In this document: positions 14,762 through 23,161 of the stretch, in pieces
Numbering within the stretch: the stretch's first letter is position 1
Layout: each line of letters begins with the position of its first letter
From: an uncultured Roseburia sp.
GTDB taxonomy: Bacteria; Bacillota; Clostridia; Lachnospirales; Lachnospiraceae
NCBI GenBank assembly: GCA_910587865.1
Contig: CAJUNX010000050.1
Coordinates: forward strand, 1 to 26,827
DNA: 26,827 bases
Reading direction: 5' to 3'
The notes under the pieces: generated by a model
Seen by the model: the letters and a program-made list of their open reading frames with translations, nothing else
What the model was told of the DNA's origin: nothing
Databases searched by the model: none
Program-made: the position numbers and the translations under genes

Positions 14762-15373
14762 TCATTCTTCTTCCTGTGTCATCTCTTCCTCGAGCACCAG
14801 CGAATCAATCAGCTGCCAGATCTCCTCTCTGCCCTGCTTTGTCTGCGCCGAAAACGGAATGATCACCGTCTGCGGCACGAGATCCAGACCCTCGCGCAAA
14901 AGCTTCAGCTGTTTCTGGATCTGACTGCGCCTGATCTTATCGAGCTTGGTCGCGATAATCACCGGCGCATATCCCTGGTATACCATCCACTCGTACATCT
15001 GCCTGTCATTCGCCGACGGCGCGTGGCGGATATCGATCAGCAGAAACACGGCCTTCAGCTTCTTTGACGTGTGAAGATACCGCTCGATCATTTTTCCCCA
15101 CTTCGCCCGTATCTCCTCGGGCGCTTTTGCAAAGCCGTACCCCGGCAGATCCACCAGGTACATCGCGTCATTGATATTGTAAAAATTGATGGTCTGCGTC
15201 TTGCCCGGCTGCGCGGAAGTACGCGCTAACGCCTTCCGGTTCATCAGTGCATTGATCAGGGAAGATTTTCCTACGTTTGACTTCCCGGCAAACGCCACCT
15301 CATTGAACGGGCTTTCCGGGATCTTACTCGTGATCCCGCAGACTGTTTCCAGGCTTACCTTTTTAATAACCAT
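14762..15373 (-). CDS. engB: Ribosome biogenesis GTP-binding protein YsxC/EngB
   Basis: An essential small GTPase needed for late assembly of the large ribosomal subunit. At 203 residues it has the family length. GTPase motifs in order: G1 GKSNVGKS (30-37), G3 DLPGYG (75-80), G4 TKLDK (142-146) and a G5 SAQTK motif near 175. The typical RTSAQPGKTQTINF switch I stretch lies at about 51-64. The start lies 12 bases after the lon stop, with GAAGGGG in the gap, so it is the last gene of the lon operon. This lon-engB order is common in Bacilli and Clostridia. Confidence 0.97.
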   Translation of the reverse strand: MVIKKVSLETVCGITSKIPESPFNEVAFAGKSNVGKSSLINALMNRKALARTSAQPGKTQTINFYNINDAMYLVDLPGYGFAKAPEEIRAKWGKMIERYLHTSKKLKAVFLLIDIRHAPSANDRQMYEWMVYQGYAPVIIATKLDKIRRSQIQKQLKLLREGLDLVPQTVIIPFSAQTKQGREEIWQLIDSLVLEEEMTQEEE

Positions 15374-15385
15374 CGTTTCCCCTTC

Positions 15386-17713
15386 TCATACTGCCTGCCG
15401 CACAAACGCCACATCCAGCACCTGATTCATCTGCTCCACAAAGACAAGCTCTAATCCTTTTTTTACCTCCGCCGGAATCTCCTCCACGTCCCGCTCGTTT
15501 TTCTTCGGGATGCAGACCGTGCGGATCCCTGCGTTTCTGGCCGCCAGGAGCTTTTCTTTCAGCCCTCCGATCGGCAGCACGCGTCCGCGCAGCGTGATCT
15601 CGCCGGTCATCGCGACATCCGCGCGCACCGGTATCTTCGTGATCGCCGAGAGCATGGCCGTCGCCATTGTGATTCCGGCGGACGGACCGTCTTTCGGCAC
15701 CGCGCCCTCGGGAATATGAATGTGAATATCGTGCTCGCGGAAAAACTTTTTGGGGATCTCATATTCCGTGCTCACGGAACGAATGTAGCTGATCCCGGTC
15801 TGCGCCGATTCCTTCATCACATCGCCCATCTGCCCGGTGAGCTGAAATGCTCCCTTCCCCGGCATGATGTTCACTTCGATCTCAAGGGTATCGCCGCCCA
15901 CGCTTGTCCACGCAAGCCCGCGCACAATCCCGATCTCATCTTTCTCATTCTTCTGGTCGAAACGGTACTTTTCTTTGCCGAGGTATTTGTCCACATTCTG
16001 TCCGGTGACCTTCACCCTGCTATGCTTCTCCTCGTAGATCTCCCGGGCCGTCTTGCGCGCAATCTCGCCGAGCCTGCGCTCAAGGTTCCGGACGCCCGCT
16101 TCCCTGGTATAGCCTGTGATGATCTTCTGCAGAGCGCCGTCGCTGATCTTTAACTGCTCCTGCTTTAACCCGTTTTTGCGGATCTGCTTCGGCAGCAGAT
16201 GTTCTTTTGCGATGTGCAGCTTTTCATTTTCGGTATAGCTGCTGACCTCGATGATCTCCATCCGGTCCATCAGCGGCCGCGGAATATTCTGCATGGAATT
16301 GGCTGTCGCAATAAACAAAACCTCGGAAAGATCGACCGGCAGCTCCACATAATGATCCCGGAAATGGCTGTTCTGTTCCGCATCGAGCACCTCAAGCAGC
16401 GCAGACGCCGTGTCACCGCGGTAATCACTGCTCATCTTGTCCACCTCGTCGAGCAGCATCAGGGGATTCTTCACACCCGCAGTGCGCAGGCCGCTTACGA
16501 TCCGTCCGGGCATCGCCCCGACATAGGTGCGCCGGTGTCCGCGGATCTCCGCCTCGTCCCTCACGCCCCCTAAGCTGATGCGGACATACTTCTTTTCCAG
16601 CGCACGCGCCACTGAGCGCGCGATGCTGGTCTTTCCGGTTCCGGGCGGTCCCACCAGGCAGATCACCGGGCTCTCCCCTTTGCCGGTCAGATTCCGGACC
16701 GCAAGAAACTCCAGCATCCGGTCCTTGACCTTCTCCAGGCCGTAGTGATCTTCATTCAGGACTCGTCTGGCATTTCCGATGTCCTTATTATCCTTTGAAA
16801 TCTTATTCCAGGGCAGCTCTAAAAGCGTCTCGATATAGCCGCGGGATACCGCACTCTCCGAGGAGCTCGGATTGATGGTCTTAAACCGCTCAATCTCTTT
16901 TTTCAGCCGCTCTTTCACTTCCTTGTCGGCTTTGAGCTTTTCGACTTCTTTTTCATAGCCTTCCACCTCGGAATCCGCGCTGCCCTCGCCGAGCTCGTCT
17001 TTGATCAGACGCATCTGTTCCCTTAAGATGTACTCCTTCTGATTCCTGTCCACGCGCTCTTTCAGCTTGGCCTGAAACTCGCTTTTGATCGCAGCGATCT
17101 GAATCTCCTGCAGCAGAAGCACCATCAGCACCTCGTAGCGCTCGGTCAGAGACACCGCTTCCAGGATCTTCTGCTTCTCCTCGTAGGATACCGGAAGATT
17201 GTTGGCGATCTGATCCATCAGCTTCTCGAGATCGGTGATCGTGCTGATCTGTCTGAGCAGTTCCTTGCCCGCCCGCGGATTCACGGTCTGATACCGGTGA
17301 TAGGTCTCCTGAATGCTGCGCACCATGGCCAGCTTCGCCTCCCCGGTCAGCCCTTCGTCTGTCTCGCCCTCAAGCCGCGCGATCTCCGTCACCAGGAAAC
17401 TCCCGTCTTCCTGAAACGACGAAACCTCGGCGCGTTCTTTGCCTTCCACCAGAATGCGGACAACATTATTCTGTAACTTTATCACCTGCTTGACTTCCGC
17501 GATCACACCGATCTGGAACAGATCTCCCGTCTTTGGTTCCTCCTGCTCCACATCCTTCTGTGCCACGAGAAAAATCTTCTGATCCTCCGTCATACAATGT
17601 TCTATCGCTTTGACGGACTTCTCGCGGCTGATGTCGAAATGTGCAATCATTCCCGGCAGGATCACCATGCCGCGGAGTGCTACGGCAGGCATCTTTAATG
17701 TCATTGTATTCAA
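15386..17713 (-). CDS. lon: ATP-dependent protease Lon (LonA type)
   Basis: Cytoplasmic hexameric protease that unfolds and degrades damaged and regulatory proteins. I start it at a TTG (17713), which has AGAGG seven bases upstream. This gives 775 residues beginning (M)NTMTLKMPAVALRG, close to B. subtilis LonA (774). The alternative ATG three codons later lacks a well placed binding site, and an upstream ATG at 17776 lies outside the conserved region. Domains: N-terminal substrate-binding domain at about 8-200, then a coiled helical region. The AAA+ module has Walker A GPPGTGKT (355-362) and Walker B LMLLDEVDKM. The protease domain has the catalytic Ser in PKDGPSAG (Ser678) and the Lys in GGLKEKLLAA (Lys719), the Ser-Lys pair of Lon. 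It follows clpX by 155 bases on the same strand. Confidence 0.96.
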   Translation of the reverse strand: MNTMTLKMPAVALRGMVILPGMIAHFDISREKSVKAIEHCMTEDQKIFLVAQKDVEQEEPKTGDLFQIGVIAEVKQVIKLQNNVVRILVEGKERAEVSSFQEDGSFLVTEIARLEGETDEGLTGEAKLAMVRSIQETYHRYQTVNPRAGKELLRQISTITDLEKLMDQIANNLPVSYEEKQKILEAVSLTERYEVLMVLLLQEIQIAAIKSEFQAKLKERVDRNQKEYILREQMRLIKDELGEGSADSEVEGYEKEVEKLKADKEVKERLKKEIERFKTINPSSSESAVSRGYIETLLELPWNKISKDNKDIGNARRVLNEDHYGLEKVKDRMLEFLAVRNLTGKGESPVICLVGPPGTGKTSIARSVARALEKKYVRISLGGVRDEAEIRGHRRTYVGAMPGRIVSGLRTAGVKNPLMLLDEVDKMSSDYRGDTASALLEVLDAEQNSHFRDHYVELPVDLSEVLFIATANSMQNIPRPLMDRMEIIEVSSYTENEKLHIAKEHLLPKQIRKNGLKQEQLKISDGALQKIITGYTREAGVRNLERRLGEIARKTAREIYEEKHSRVKVTGQNVDKYLGKEKYRFDQKNEKDEIGIVRGLAWTSVGGDTLEIEVNIMPGKGAFQLTGQMGDVMKESAQTGISYIRSVSTEYEIPKKFFREHDIHIHIPEGAVPKDGPSAGITMATAMLSAITKIPVRADVAMTGEITLRGRVLPIGGLKEKLLAARNAGIRTVCIPKKNERDVEEIPAEVKKGLELVFVEQMNQVLDVAFVRQAV

Positions 17714-17815
17714 TTTGAAACCTCTGTCTTCCCATAACGGCAACTGTTTCCACTCCCGCCGCAGACACGGTCCCACATGTTCGCGTCTGCGCCCGCGACA
17801 GCGTCCGGATCAGAC

Positions 17816-17856
17816 ACATCCGGCGCGGTATGATCTCACCCGCCCGCGCCGGATGT
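17816..17856. other. GC-rich hairpin between clpX and lon
   Basis: A perfect 12-bp inverted repeat (ACATCCGGCGCG and CGCGCCGGATGT) around a 17-base loop, starting 12 bases after the clpX stop. No T run follows on the minus strand. It may be a partial terminator or an mRNA-stabilising 3' structure that sets the ratio of clpX to lon transcripts. No separate lon promoter is evident in the gap. Confidence 0.6.
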
Positions 17857-17868
17857 ACCTTCGTCCGA

Positions 17869-19125
17869 TCAGCCTGCCTCGAGTCTCTTCAGTTCCCGGT
17901 TCTCAACCACCAGCATCTCACGCACCAGCTGTTTTGTGACAAAACAGTTCGTGACATTCTCCTCCGACGGGATGTGATACATCATATCCAGTGTGACCTC
18001 TTCCATGATCGCCCGCAGGCCCCTGGCTCCTGTCTTGCGCTCCAACGCCTTGTCTGCGATCTCCTCAAGCGCATCGTCATCGAACTGCAGTTCGACCCCG
18101 TCGAGTTCAAACAGCTTCTGATACTGCTTTGTCAGCGCGTTCTTCGGCTCCTTTAAGATCCGGATCAGCGCATCGCGGTCCAGCATATCCAGCGATACCG
18201 TCATCGGAACACGCCCGATAAACTCAGGAATCAGACCGAACTTCACAAAATCCTGCGGCAGCGCATGTTTCAGCACATCGCCGATATTGTACTCATTTTT
18301 AGCCTTAATATCCGCGTTGAAACCGATCGTCTTCTGATCCAGGCGCGTCTCGATGATTTTTTCAAGCCCGTCAAACGCTCCTCCGCAGATAAAAAGGATA
18401 TTGGTCGTATCGATCTGAATCAGCTCCTGCTGCGGGTGCTTGCGCCCTCCCTGGGGCGGCACCGACGCCATCGTTCCCTCGAGGATCTTAAGCAGCGCCT
18501 GCTGCACACCCTCCCCCGACACGTCCCTGGTAATGGAAACGTTTTCGGATTTTTTGGAAATCTTATCGATCTCATCGATGTAAATAATGCCGTGCTGCGC
18601 ACGATCGATATTATAATCCGCCGCCTGGATAATCTTAAGCAGGATATTTTCCACATCCTCACCGACATAACCGGCTTCGGTCAGAGTGGTCGCATCCGCA
18701 ATCGCAAACGGGACATTTAAGATCCTCGCGAGCGTCTGCGCCAGAAACGTCTTCCCGGACCCCGTCGGCCCGAGCATTAAGATATTGCTCTTCTGGAGCT
18801 CCACTCCGAGATCATCCCCCGCCAGAATCCTCTTATAATGATTGTACACGGCAACTGAGAGCACTTTTTTGGCCTGATCCTGTCCGATGACATATTCGTC
18901 CAAAAATGCTTTCAGCTCTCTGGGCTTCAGCAGATTGATCTGCTCTTCCTCCTCGACTTCGCCTTCTTCCTCTTCCTCGAGCTCCTCCTCAATGATCTCC
19001 GCACAGATATCCACACACTCGTCGCAGATATATGCCCCGTTGGGGCCTGCGATCAGCTTGCGGACCTGTTCCTGCGGTTTCCCGCAGAACGAACAGCGGA
19101 ATCTCTCGTCACCTCTCACTGCCAT
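17869..19125 (-). CDS. clpX: ATP-dependent Clp protease ATP-binding subunit ClpX
   Basis: AAA+ unfoldase that feeds substrates into ClpP. It has 418 residues. The N-terminal zinc-binding domain has Cys11, Cys14, Cys34 and Cys37. The linker at about 46-62 is almost only Glu (ELEEEEEGEVEEEE), unusually acidic. The AAA+ module follows with Walker A GPTGSGKT, Walker B IIYIDEIDKI, the pore loop GYVGED and the sensor region with TGARGLR. The ClpP-docking IGF loop is present (KTIGFNADI), which shows that it partners ClpP. It starts 45 bases after the clpP coding region and is co-transcribed with it. Confidence 0.98.
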   Translation of the reverse strand: MAVRGDERFRCSFCGKPQEQVRKLIAGPNGAYICDECVDICAEIIEEELEEEEEGEVEEEEQINLLKPRELKAFLDEYVIGQDQAKKVLSVAVYNHYKRILAGDDLGVELQKSNILMLGPTGSGKTFLAQTLARILNVPFAIADATTLTEAGYVGEDVENILLKIIQAADYNIDRAQHGIIYIDEIDKISKKSENVSITRDVSGEGVQQALLKILEGTMASVPPQGGRKHPQQELIQIDTTNILFICGGAFDGLEKIIETRLDQKTIGFNADIKAKNEYNIGDVLKHALPQDFVKFGLIPEFIGRVPMTVSLDMLDRDALIRILKEPKNALTKQYQKLFELDGVELQFDDDALEEIADKALERKTGARGLRAIMEEVTLDMMYHIPSEENVTNCFVTKQLVREMLVVENRELKRLEAG

Positions 19126-19170
19126 TGTCTTCGTTCTCCATCATCATTCTTATATACTGTGAAATCCCGA

Positions 19171-19773
19171 TCACTTCGACTCGTCACCCGACGCTTTGCG
19201 CGTGATCACATCATCGATCAGGCCGTATTCTTTCGCCTCAGCCGCCGACATGAAATAATCCCGTTCCGTGTCAGCCGCAATGACGTCGTACGGCTTTCCG
19301 GTATTTGCCGCAAGGATCTCATTTAACTTTTTCTTTGTCTTTAAAATATTTTCCGCGACGATCTGAATCTCGGTCGCCTGACCTCTTGCACCGCCGGACG
19401 GCTGGTGGATCATAATCTCCGCATTCGGAAGGGCAAATCGCTTGCCTTTTGCTCCTCCGGAGAGCAGAAACGCCCCCATGCTCGCCGCAAGACCGATACA
19501 GATTGTCGACACATCACATTTGATATACTGCATCGTATCATAAATCGCCATCCCCGCTGTCACTACTCCGCCCGGAGAATTGATATACAGCTGGATATCC
19601 TTGTTCGGATCCTCCGATTCCAGAAACAGCAGCTGTGCAACCACGAGACTTGCCGTTGTCTCGTTTACTTCCTCCCCGAGAAAGATAATACGGTCCTTCA
19701 GCAGGCGGGAATAAATATCATAGTTGCGCTCTCCTCTGCTGGTCTGTTCTACGACATATGGCACCAAACTCAT
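19171..19773 (-). CDS. clpP: ATP-dependent Clp protease proteolytic subunit ClpP
   Basis: Barrel-forming serine protease that degrades proteins delivered by ClpX (and ClpC if present). Three ATGs stand in a row; the third (19773) is eight bases from GGAGG and gives the usual N-terminus MSLVPYVVEQTSRGER, so I chose it (200 residues). The catalytic triad is complete: Ser98 in GLAASMGA, His123 in MIHQPSGG and Asp172 in TERDYFM. Length and motif spacing equal those of canonical ClpP. TATAAT occurs 13 bases before GGAGG, but without a fitting -35 box. It lies 173 bases downstream of tig, with a hairpin in between. No CtsR or CIRCE operator was found upstream. Confidence 0.98.
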   Translation of the reverse strand: MSLVPYVVEQTSRGERNYDIYSRLLKDRIIFLGEEVNETTASLVVAQLLFLESEDPNKDIQLYINSPGGVVTAGMAIYDTMQYIKCDVSTICIGLAASMGAFLLSGGAKGKRFALPNAEIMIHQPSGGARGQATEIQIVAENILKTKKKLNEILAANTGKPYDVIAADTERDYFMSAAEAKEYGLIDDVITRKASGDESK

Positions 19774-19861
19774 CATCATTACCTCCGTTTTCCTAGTATT
19801 ATACGGCGCACCCGGACCTCGCCCCGATAGCGCCAGAAAACCGACCGGCAGAAGGTAAACA

Positions 19862-19886
19862 AGACCGGCTCAGAAAGAGCCAGTCT
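19862..19886. other. Hairpin between tig and clpP, possible attenuator
   Basis: Arms AGACCGGCTC and GAGCCAGTCT pair over 10 bases with one wobble on the minus-strand RNA around a 5-base loop. Only TGTTTACC follows, so it is at best a weak terminator that lets part of the transcripts continue into clpP. Confidence 0.5.
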
Positions 19887-19946
19887 GTTCACCCCGGGCA
19901 GCCGCCAGACTACCGTGCGGTCGGCTTATTGTAAATCGACAGGGGA

Positions 19947-21275
19947 TTACTCCTCTGCTGCTTCATCTTTTTTGTCCTCTTCGGCTTTTTCCACCTCAAT
20001 CACATTCGCCATGACAAGATCCACTGCCTTTGTGACGGAAATGTCACGCTTCATGGACGCCTTCTCGGAATCTCCCATATACTCCTTAAGCTTTTCGGCT
20101 TCCATCCCGTATGCGCCCGCCATCTTCGTGATCTCGGCATCGATCTCCTCATCGGTCACTTCGATGTTCTCATCCTTCGCAATCTGCTCTAAGACAAGGC
20201 TGCTCTTAATCCTTGTCAGCGCCTCCGGACGCACCTGATCCTTCAGCTTCTCCGGCGTCAGGCCCGAGAACTGCATATACTGCTCCATGCTCAGCCCGCT
20301 CTGTGAAATCCTCTGTGCAAACTCGTCTAACATGTTCTCGCACTGGGTATCAAGCATCGCATCCGGGATCTCCATCTCGGAAGCGTCGATGATCTTCTGA
20401 AGCGCCTCGTCCTCCTGGGCACGCTTCACTTCATTCTGCTTCTGCTCCGTTAAATTCTTCCTGACGTCCGCCTTATATTCCTCAAGTGTATCGAACTCGG
20501 AGACATCCTGCGCAAACTCGTCGTCTAACTCCGGGAGCTCCTTTGCTTTGATCTCATGAATCTTCACCTTAAAGAGCGCCGGCTTTCCTGCCAGCTCCTT
20601 TGCCTGGTACTTCTCCGGGAAGGTGACACTGACATCCACCTCGTCCCCGGAATTCTTTCCGATCAGCTGATCCTCAAAGGTATCGATAAAGGAATGGGAA
20701 CCGATCTCCAGGGAGTGATTCTCACCTTTTCCGCCCTCGAACGGCTCGCCGTCCACAAATCCCTCAAAATCAATCACGGCCGTATCACCGCTTTGCACCG
20801 GACGATCCGTCACGGTCACGGTACGCGCGTTGTTGCCGCGCTCCTTCTCCACTGCCGCGTCGACTTCCTCGTCCGTCACGGAAATCTCCGTCTTCGTCAC
20901 CTCAATGCCCTTATATGCCCCCAGCTTCACCTCCGGGCGCACCGCCACTTCTGCGGTAAAGATAAACGGCTTACCCGTCTCGATCTGCACCACGTCAATC
21001 GTTGGGCGGGAAACAATGTCCACTCCGCTCTCGTCAACTGCCTGCGGGTAATTCTCCTGGATCAGAGTATTCGCAGCATCCTCATAAAAAATACCGGCTC
21101 CGTACATCTTCTCAACCATCTTCCGCGGAACTTTGCCCTTGCGGAATCCCGGAAGGCTGATTCTGCCCTTTTCCTTCATATAAGCAGCCTGAATCGCCCG
21201 CTCCAGATCTTCAGCGGAAACCTCAATGGTCAGCTTCGCCATATTCTTCTCCAGATTCTCTACCTGTACACTCAT
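19947..21275 (-). CDS. tig: Trigger factor, ribosome-associated chaperone and prolyl isomerase
   Basis: Binds at the ribosome exit tunnel and folds nascent proteins. It has 442 residues with all three domains: the ribosome-binding N-domain carrying the GFRKGKVPR loop (43-51), the FKBP-type isomerase domain at about 150-245 (SGDTAVIDFEGFVDGEPFEGG, then FIDTFEDQLIGKNSGDE), and the C-terminal helical chaperone domain ending in an acidic tail (EEDKKDEAAEE). GAAGGAGG lies 12 bases upstream of the ATG, a slightly long spacing. It heads the tig-clpP-clpX-lon-engB cluster, all on the minus strand, as in many Clostridia. Compare the lipoprotein at 9013, which shares the last two domains only. Confidence 0.98.
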   Translation of the reverse strand: MSVQVENLEKNMAKLTIEVSAEDLERAIQAAYMKEKGRISLPGFRKGKVPRKMVEKMYGAGIFYEDAANTLIQENYPQAVDESGVDIVSRPTIDVVQIETGKPFIFTAEVAVRPEVKLGAYKGIEVTKTEISVTDEEVDAAVEKERGNNARTVTVTDRPVQSGDTAVIDFEGFVDGEPFEGGKGENHSLEIGSHSFIDTFEDQLIGKNSGDEVDVSVTFPEKYQAKELAGKPALFKVKIHEIKAKELPELDDEFAQDVSEFDTLEEYKADVRKNLTEQKQNEVKRAQEDEALQKIIDASEMEIPDAMLDTQCENMLDEFAQRISQSGLSMEQYMQFSGLTPEKLKDQVRPEALTRIKSSLVLEQIAKDENIEVTDEEIDAEITKMAGAYGMEAEKLKEYMGDSEKASMKRDISVTKAVDLVMANVIEVEKAEEDKKDEAAEE

Positions 21276-21332
21276 GATATCCGTTTTCCTCCTTCATATA
21301 TATGAAATAACATGTACGTTTTCATCCAGTCC

Positions 21333-21370
21333 GCCGGCCTGCATGATAAGCCGTTATCCGGCCTGCCGGC
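21333..21370. other. Structured 5' leader of tig
   Basis: A nested inverted repeat: outer GCCGGC arms (21333-21338 and 21365-21370), a 6-base internal loop on each side, and inner GATAA/TTATC arms around GCCG. It lies in the predicted tig leader between promoter and ribosome binding site. No known riboswitch fits. Confidence 0.45.
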
Positions 21371-21403
21371 ATCGTATCACTGCAGAATTACAGTCATTTT
21401 GGA

Positions 21404-21433
21404 ATTATAACATACTGCATCAGAAAATGCCAG
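21404..21433 (-). promoter_or_regulatory. Probable promoter of the tig cluster
   Basis: On the minus strand, TATAAT is a consensus -10 box (21404-21409). CTGGCA 18 bases upstream is a weak -35 box. Transcription would start roughly 120 bases before the tig ATG. The AT-rich recombinase block begins only about 80-100 bases further upstream. Confidence 0.55.
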
Positions 21434-21541
21434 CTTTTTTTTCGATTCATGCGGATTCCGCCTCTGTCCGTCTGCACCGCCGCGGAACCGGCTCACCAGA
21501 CACGAGTGTGTCAATAGAAGGACAAAAACTTTTTCAATTTT

Positions 21542-23161
21542 TCACATAGCTTTTTCTTCTGGTGTTGCTTTACCAGAGAAATCTAAGGAAATCGGCTCAT
21601 TCATCTCATCGCAGAAGTTCCATTCTATGCGTATAGAGCCATCCGGACGTATTATAATTTTTTTCACCAGCTCTTTCATCAGCTGAGGGGTAAGTTCAGT
21701 AATCTCCTGATATTCAATAATCTTCCTGCCAGTTTCCATTTGCATGGTACTGGCTTTCATTTTTTCTTCCAGCTCCTTCAGTTTGCGTTCTGCCACACTG
21801 AGCCTGATTTTCAAATCTTCTTCCTTTGTCGAAACTTCCCGCTTTTTTATAAGAAAATTTTCTTTGCTCAGCTGCCCACTGACATAGGATTCATAGTGTT
21901 GCATCTTTGAAGCCTGCAGCCCTTCAATCTGTCTGCGCAATGTCTGGCATTCTGTCTGGAGTATCTCTTCACTGGATTTTGCCGAATGGCTCTCCTGCTT
22001 CATCCTTTTTATTTTTGCATTCAGCAGCTTACAGCGGACATTGATTGCGTGAAGGACAATCTCCGTCAGCTTATCTTCTCGAAACCGAACCTTCTCACAG
22101 TCTGATCCGGGATTGTACCTATGTGTTGCACAAATCCAATTCTTATTTTGTGGTTTACCCTTTATCAAACGATTTCCGCAGCAGCTGCATACCAACAGAG
22201 ACTTAAATGGGTTTGGGCGAGCTGATGCTTTTGATTTTTTCGTTGACTTTATCACAGTCCGAGCCTGATAGAAAAGCTCGCGGGATATGATCCCCTCATG
22301 GGTATTCGGAATCACCTGCTGGAGTTCCTCCGGAATCTGCTTGACTCTGTCACTGCCCACGCGAACAACGTGAGATTTAAAAGGAACCGTGTCTCCGGTA
22401 TAAATACGGTTGGCCAAAATGTTCCGGACTGACTCAAAGGTCCATACTGCCCGTGTCTTGTATTTACCTCTTACTGATGCCAGATAGACAGATGGCGTTA
22501 CCACATGAGCCTCATTCAGTTTTCGGGCAATCTGTGTAATTGTAATCCCATCTGCTGCCCATTCAAAAATTGTCTTAACAATCTCAGCGGCTTCTTGATC
22601 TATTACAATCGTGTTCTTCTTTTCGCCCTTCTTGTATCCGTAAGGCGCTGTTCCATAGACATATTCGCCGCTCAGCTTTTTCAAATCCACAGCACTCTTG
22701 ATCTTCCGTGAAATATCCTTGCTGTACATCTGGTTCAGCAGGTTTTTTATTGCCAGCTCCAATCCGCCGGTGCTTTCGCCAAGCTGCTCACTGTCAAACT
22801 GATCGTTAATAGAAATGAATCGCACGTCATAAGCAGGAAAGACAAATTCAAGATAATGCCCCGCCTCCAGATAATTCCGGGCAAATCTGGAAAGGTCTCG
22901 CACAATAATGGTTCGTACCTTGCCATTTTCCACCAGATTCAAAAGCCGTCTCATACCGGGACGGTTCATACTGGTTCCGGAATATCCATCATCTACAATC
23001 TCTTCGAACTCCTCTTCCGGGAAACGGTGTTCCTGCAAATATCTTTTGATACAGTCTCTTTGGGAAGTAATGCTGCAGCTTTCATCTGCAGAACCCTCCT
23101 CTACATCACCATCTTCCTTTGAAAGCCTCAGATAATAGAAATCCTGTCTTTCAGCTGACAT
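21542..23161 (-). CDS. Large serine recombinase, third of the trio
   Basis: A 539-residue site-specific recombinase of the serine (resolvase/invertase) superfamily, which cuts and rejoins DNA through a 5'-phosphoserine link. The N-terminal catalytic domain (about 1-150) has Arg12 and the nucleophile Ser14 in YYLRLSKED, DDGYSGT at about 57-63, and DLSRFARN (89-96) with Arg92 and Arg95. The middle recombinase domain covers about 165-300. A zinc-ribbon part has CSCC (325-328), Cys344 and Cys355. A long coiled coil follows at about 370-470 and a beta-rich end. RFAR replaces the usual RLGR of the other two copies. Its ATG overlaps the end of the second recombinase gene by 11 bases and uses a GAGGTGATAAGAG binding site, so the two are translationally coupled. 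The stop lies only about 30 bases from the apparent end of the element. Confidence 0.95.
   Translation of the reverse strand: MSAERQDFYYLRLSKEDGDVEEGSADESCSITSQRDCIKRYLQEHRFPEEEFEEIVDDGYSGTSMNRPGMRRLLNLVENGKVRTIIVRDLSRFARNYLEAGHYLEFVFPAYDVRFISINDQFDSEQLGESTGGLELAIKNLLNQMYSKDISRKIKSAVDLKKLSGEYVYGTAPYGYKKGEKKNTIVIDQEAAEIVKTIFEWAADGITITQIARKLNEAHVVTPSVYLASVRGKYKTRAVWTFESVRNILANRIYTGDTVPFKSHVVRVGSDRVKQIPEELQQVIPNTHEGIISRELFYQARTVIKSTKKSKASARPNPFKSLLVCSCCGNRLIKGKPQNKNWICATHRYNPGSDCEKVRFREDKLTEIVLHAINVRCKLLNAKIKRMKQESHSAKSSEEILQTECQTLRRQIEGLQASKMQHYESYVSGQLSKENFLIKKREVSTKEEDLKIRLSVAERKLKELEEKMKASTMQMETGRKIIEYQEITELTPQLMKELVKKIIIRPDGSIRIEWNFCDEMNEPISLDFSGKATPEEKAM

Noticed and set aside
17714..17776. 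Upstream ATG start for Lon (796 residues)
   Set aside because: The extra residues precede the conserved Lon N-terminus and lack a binding site; the TTG at 17713 has AGAGG at seven bases.
19780..19946. CtsR or CIRCE operator before clpP
   Set aside because: Neither the GGTCAAA direct heptads nor the TTAGCACTC inverted repeat is present.
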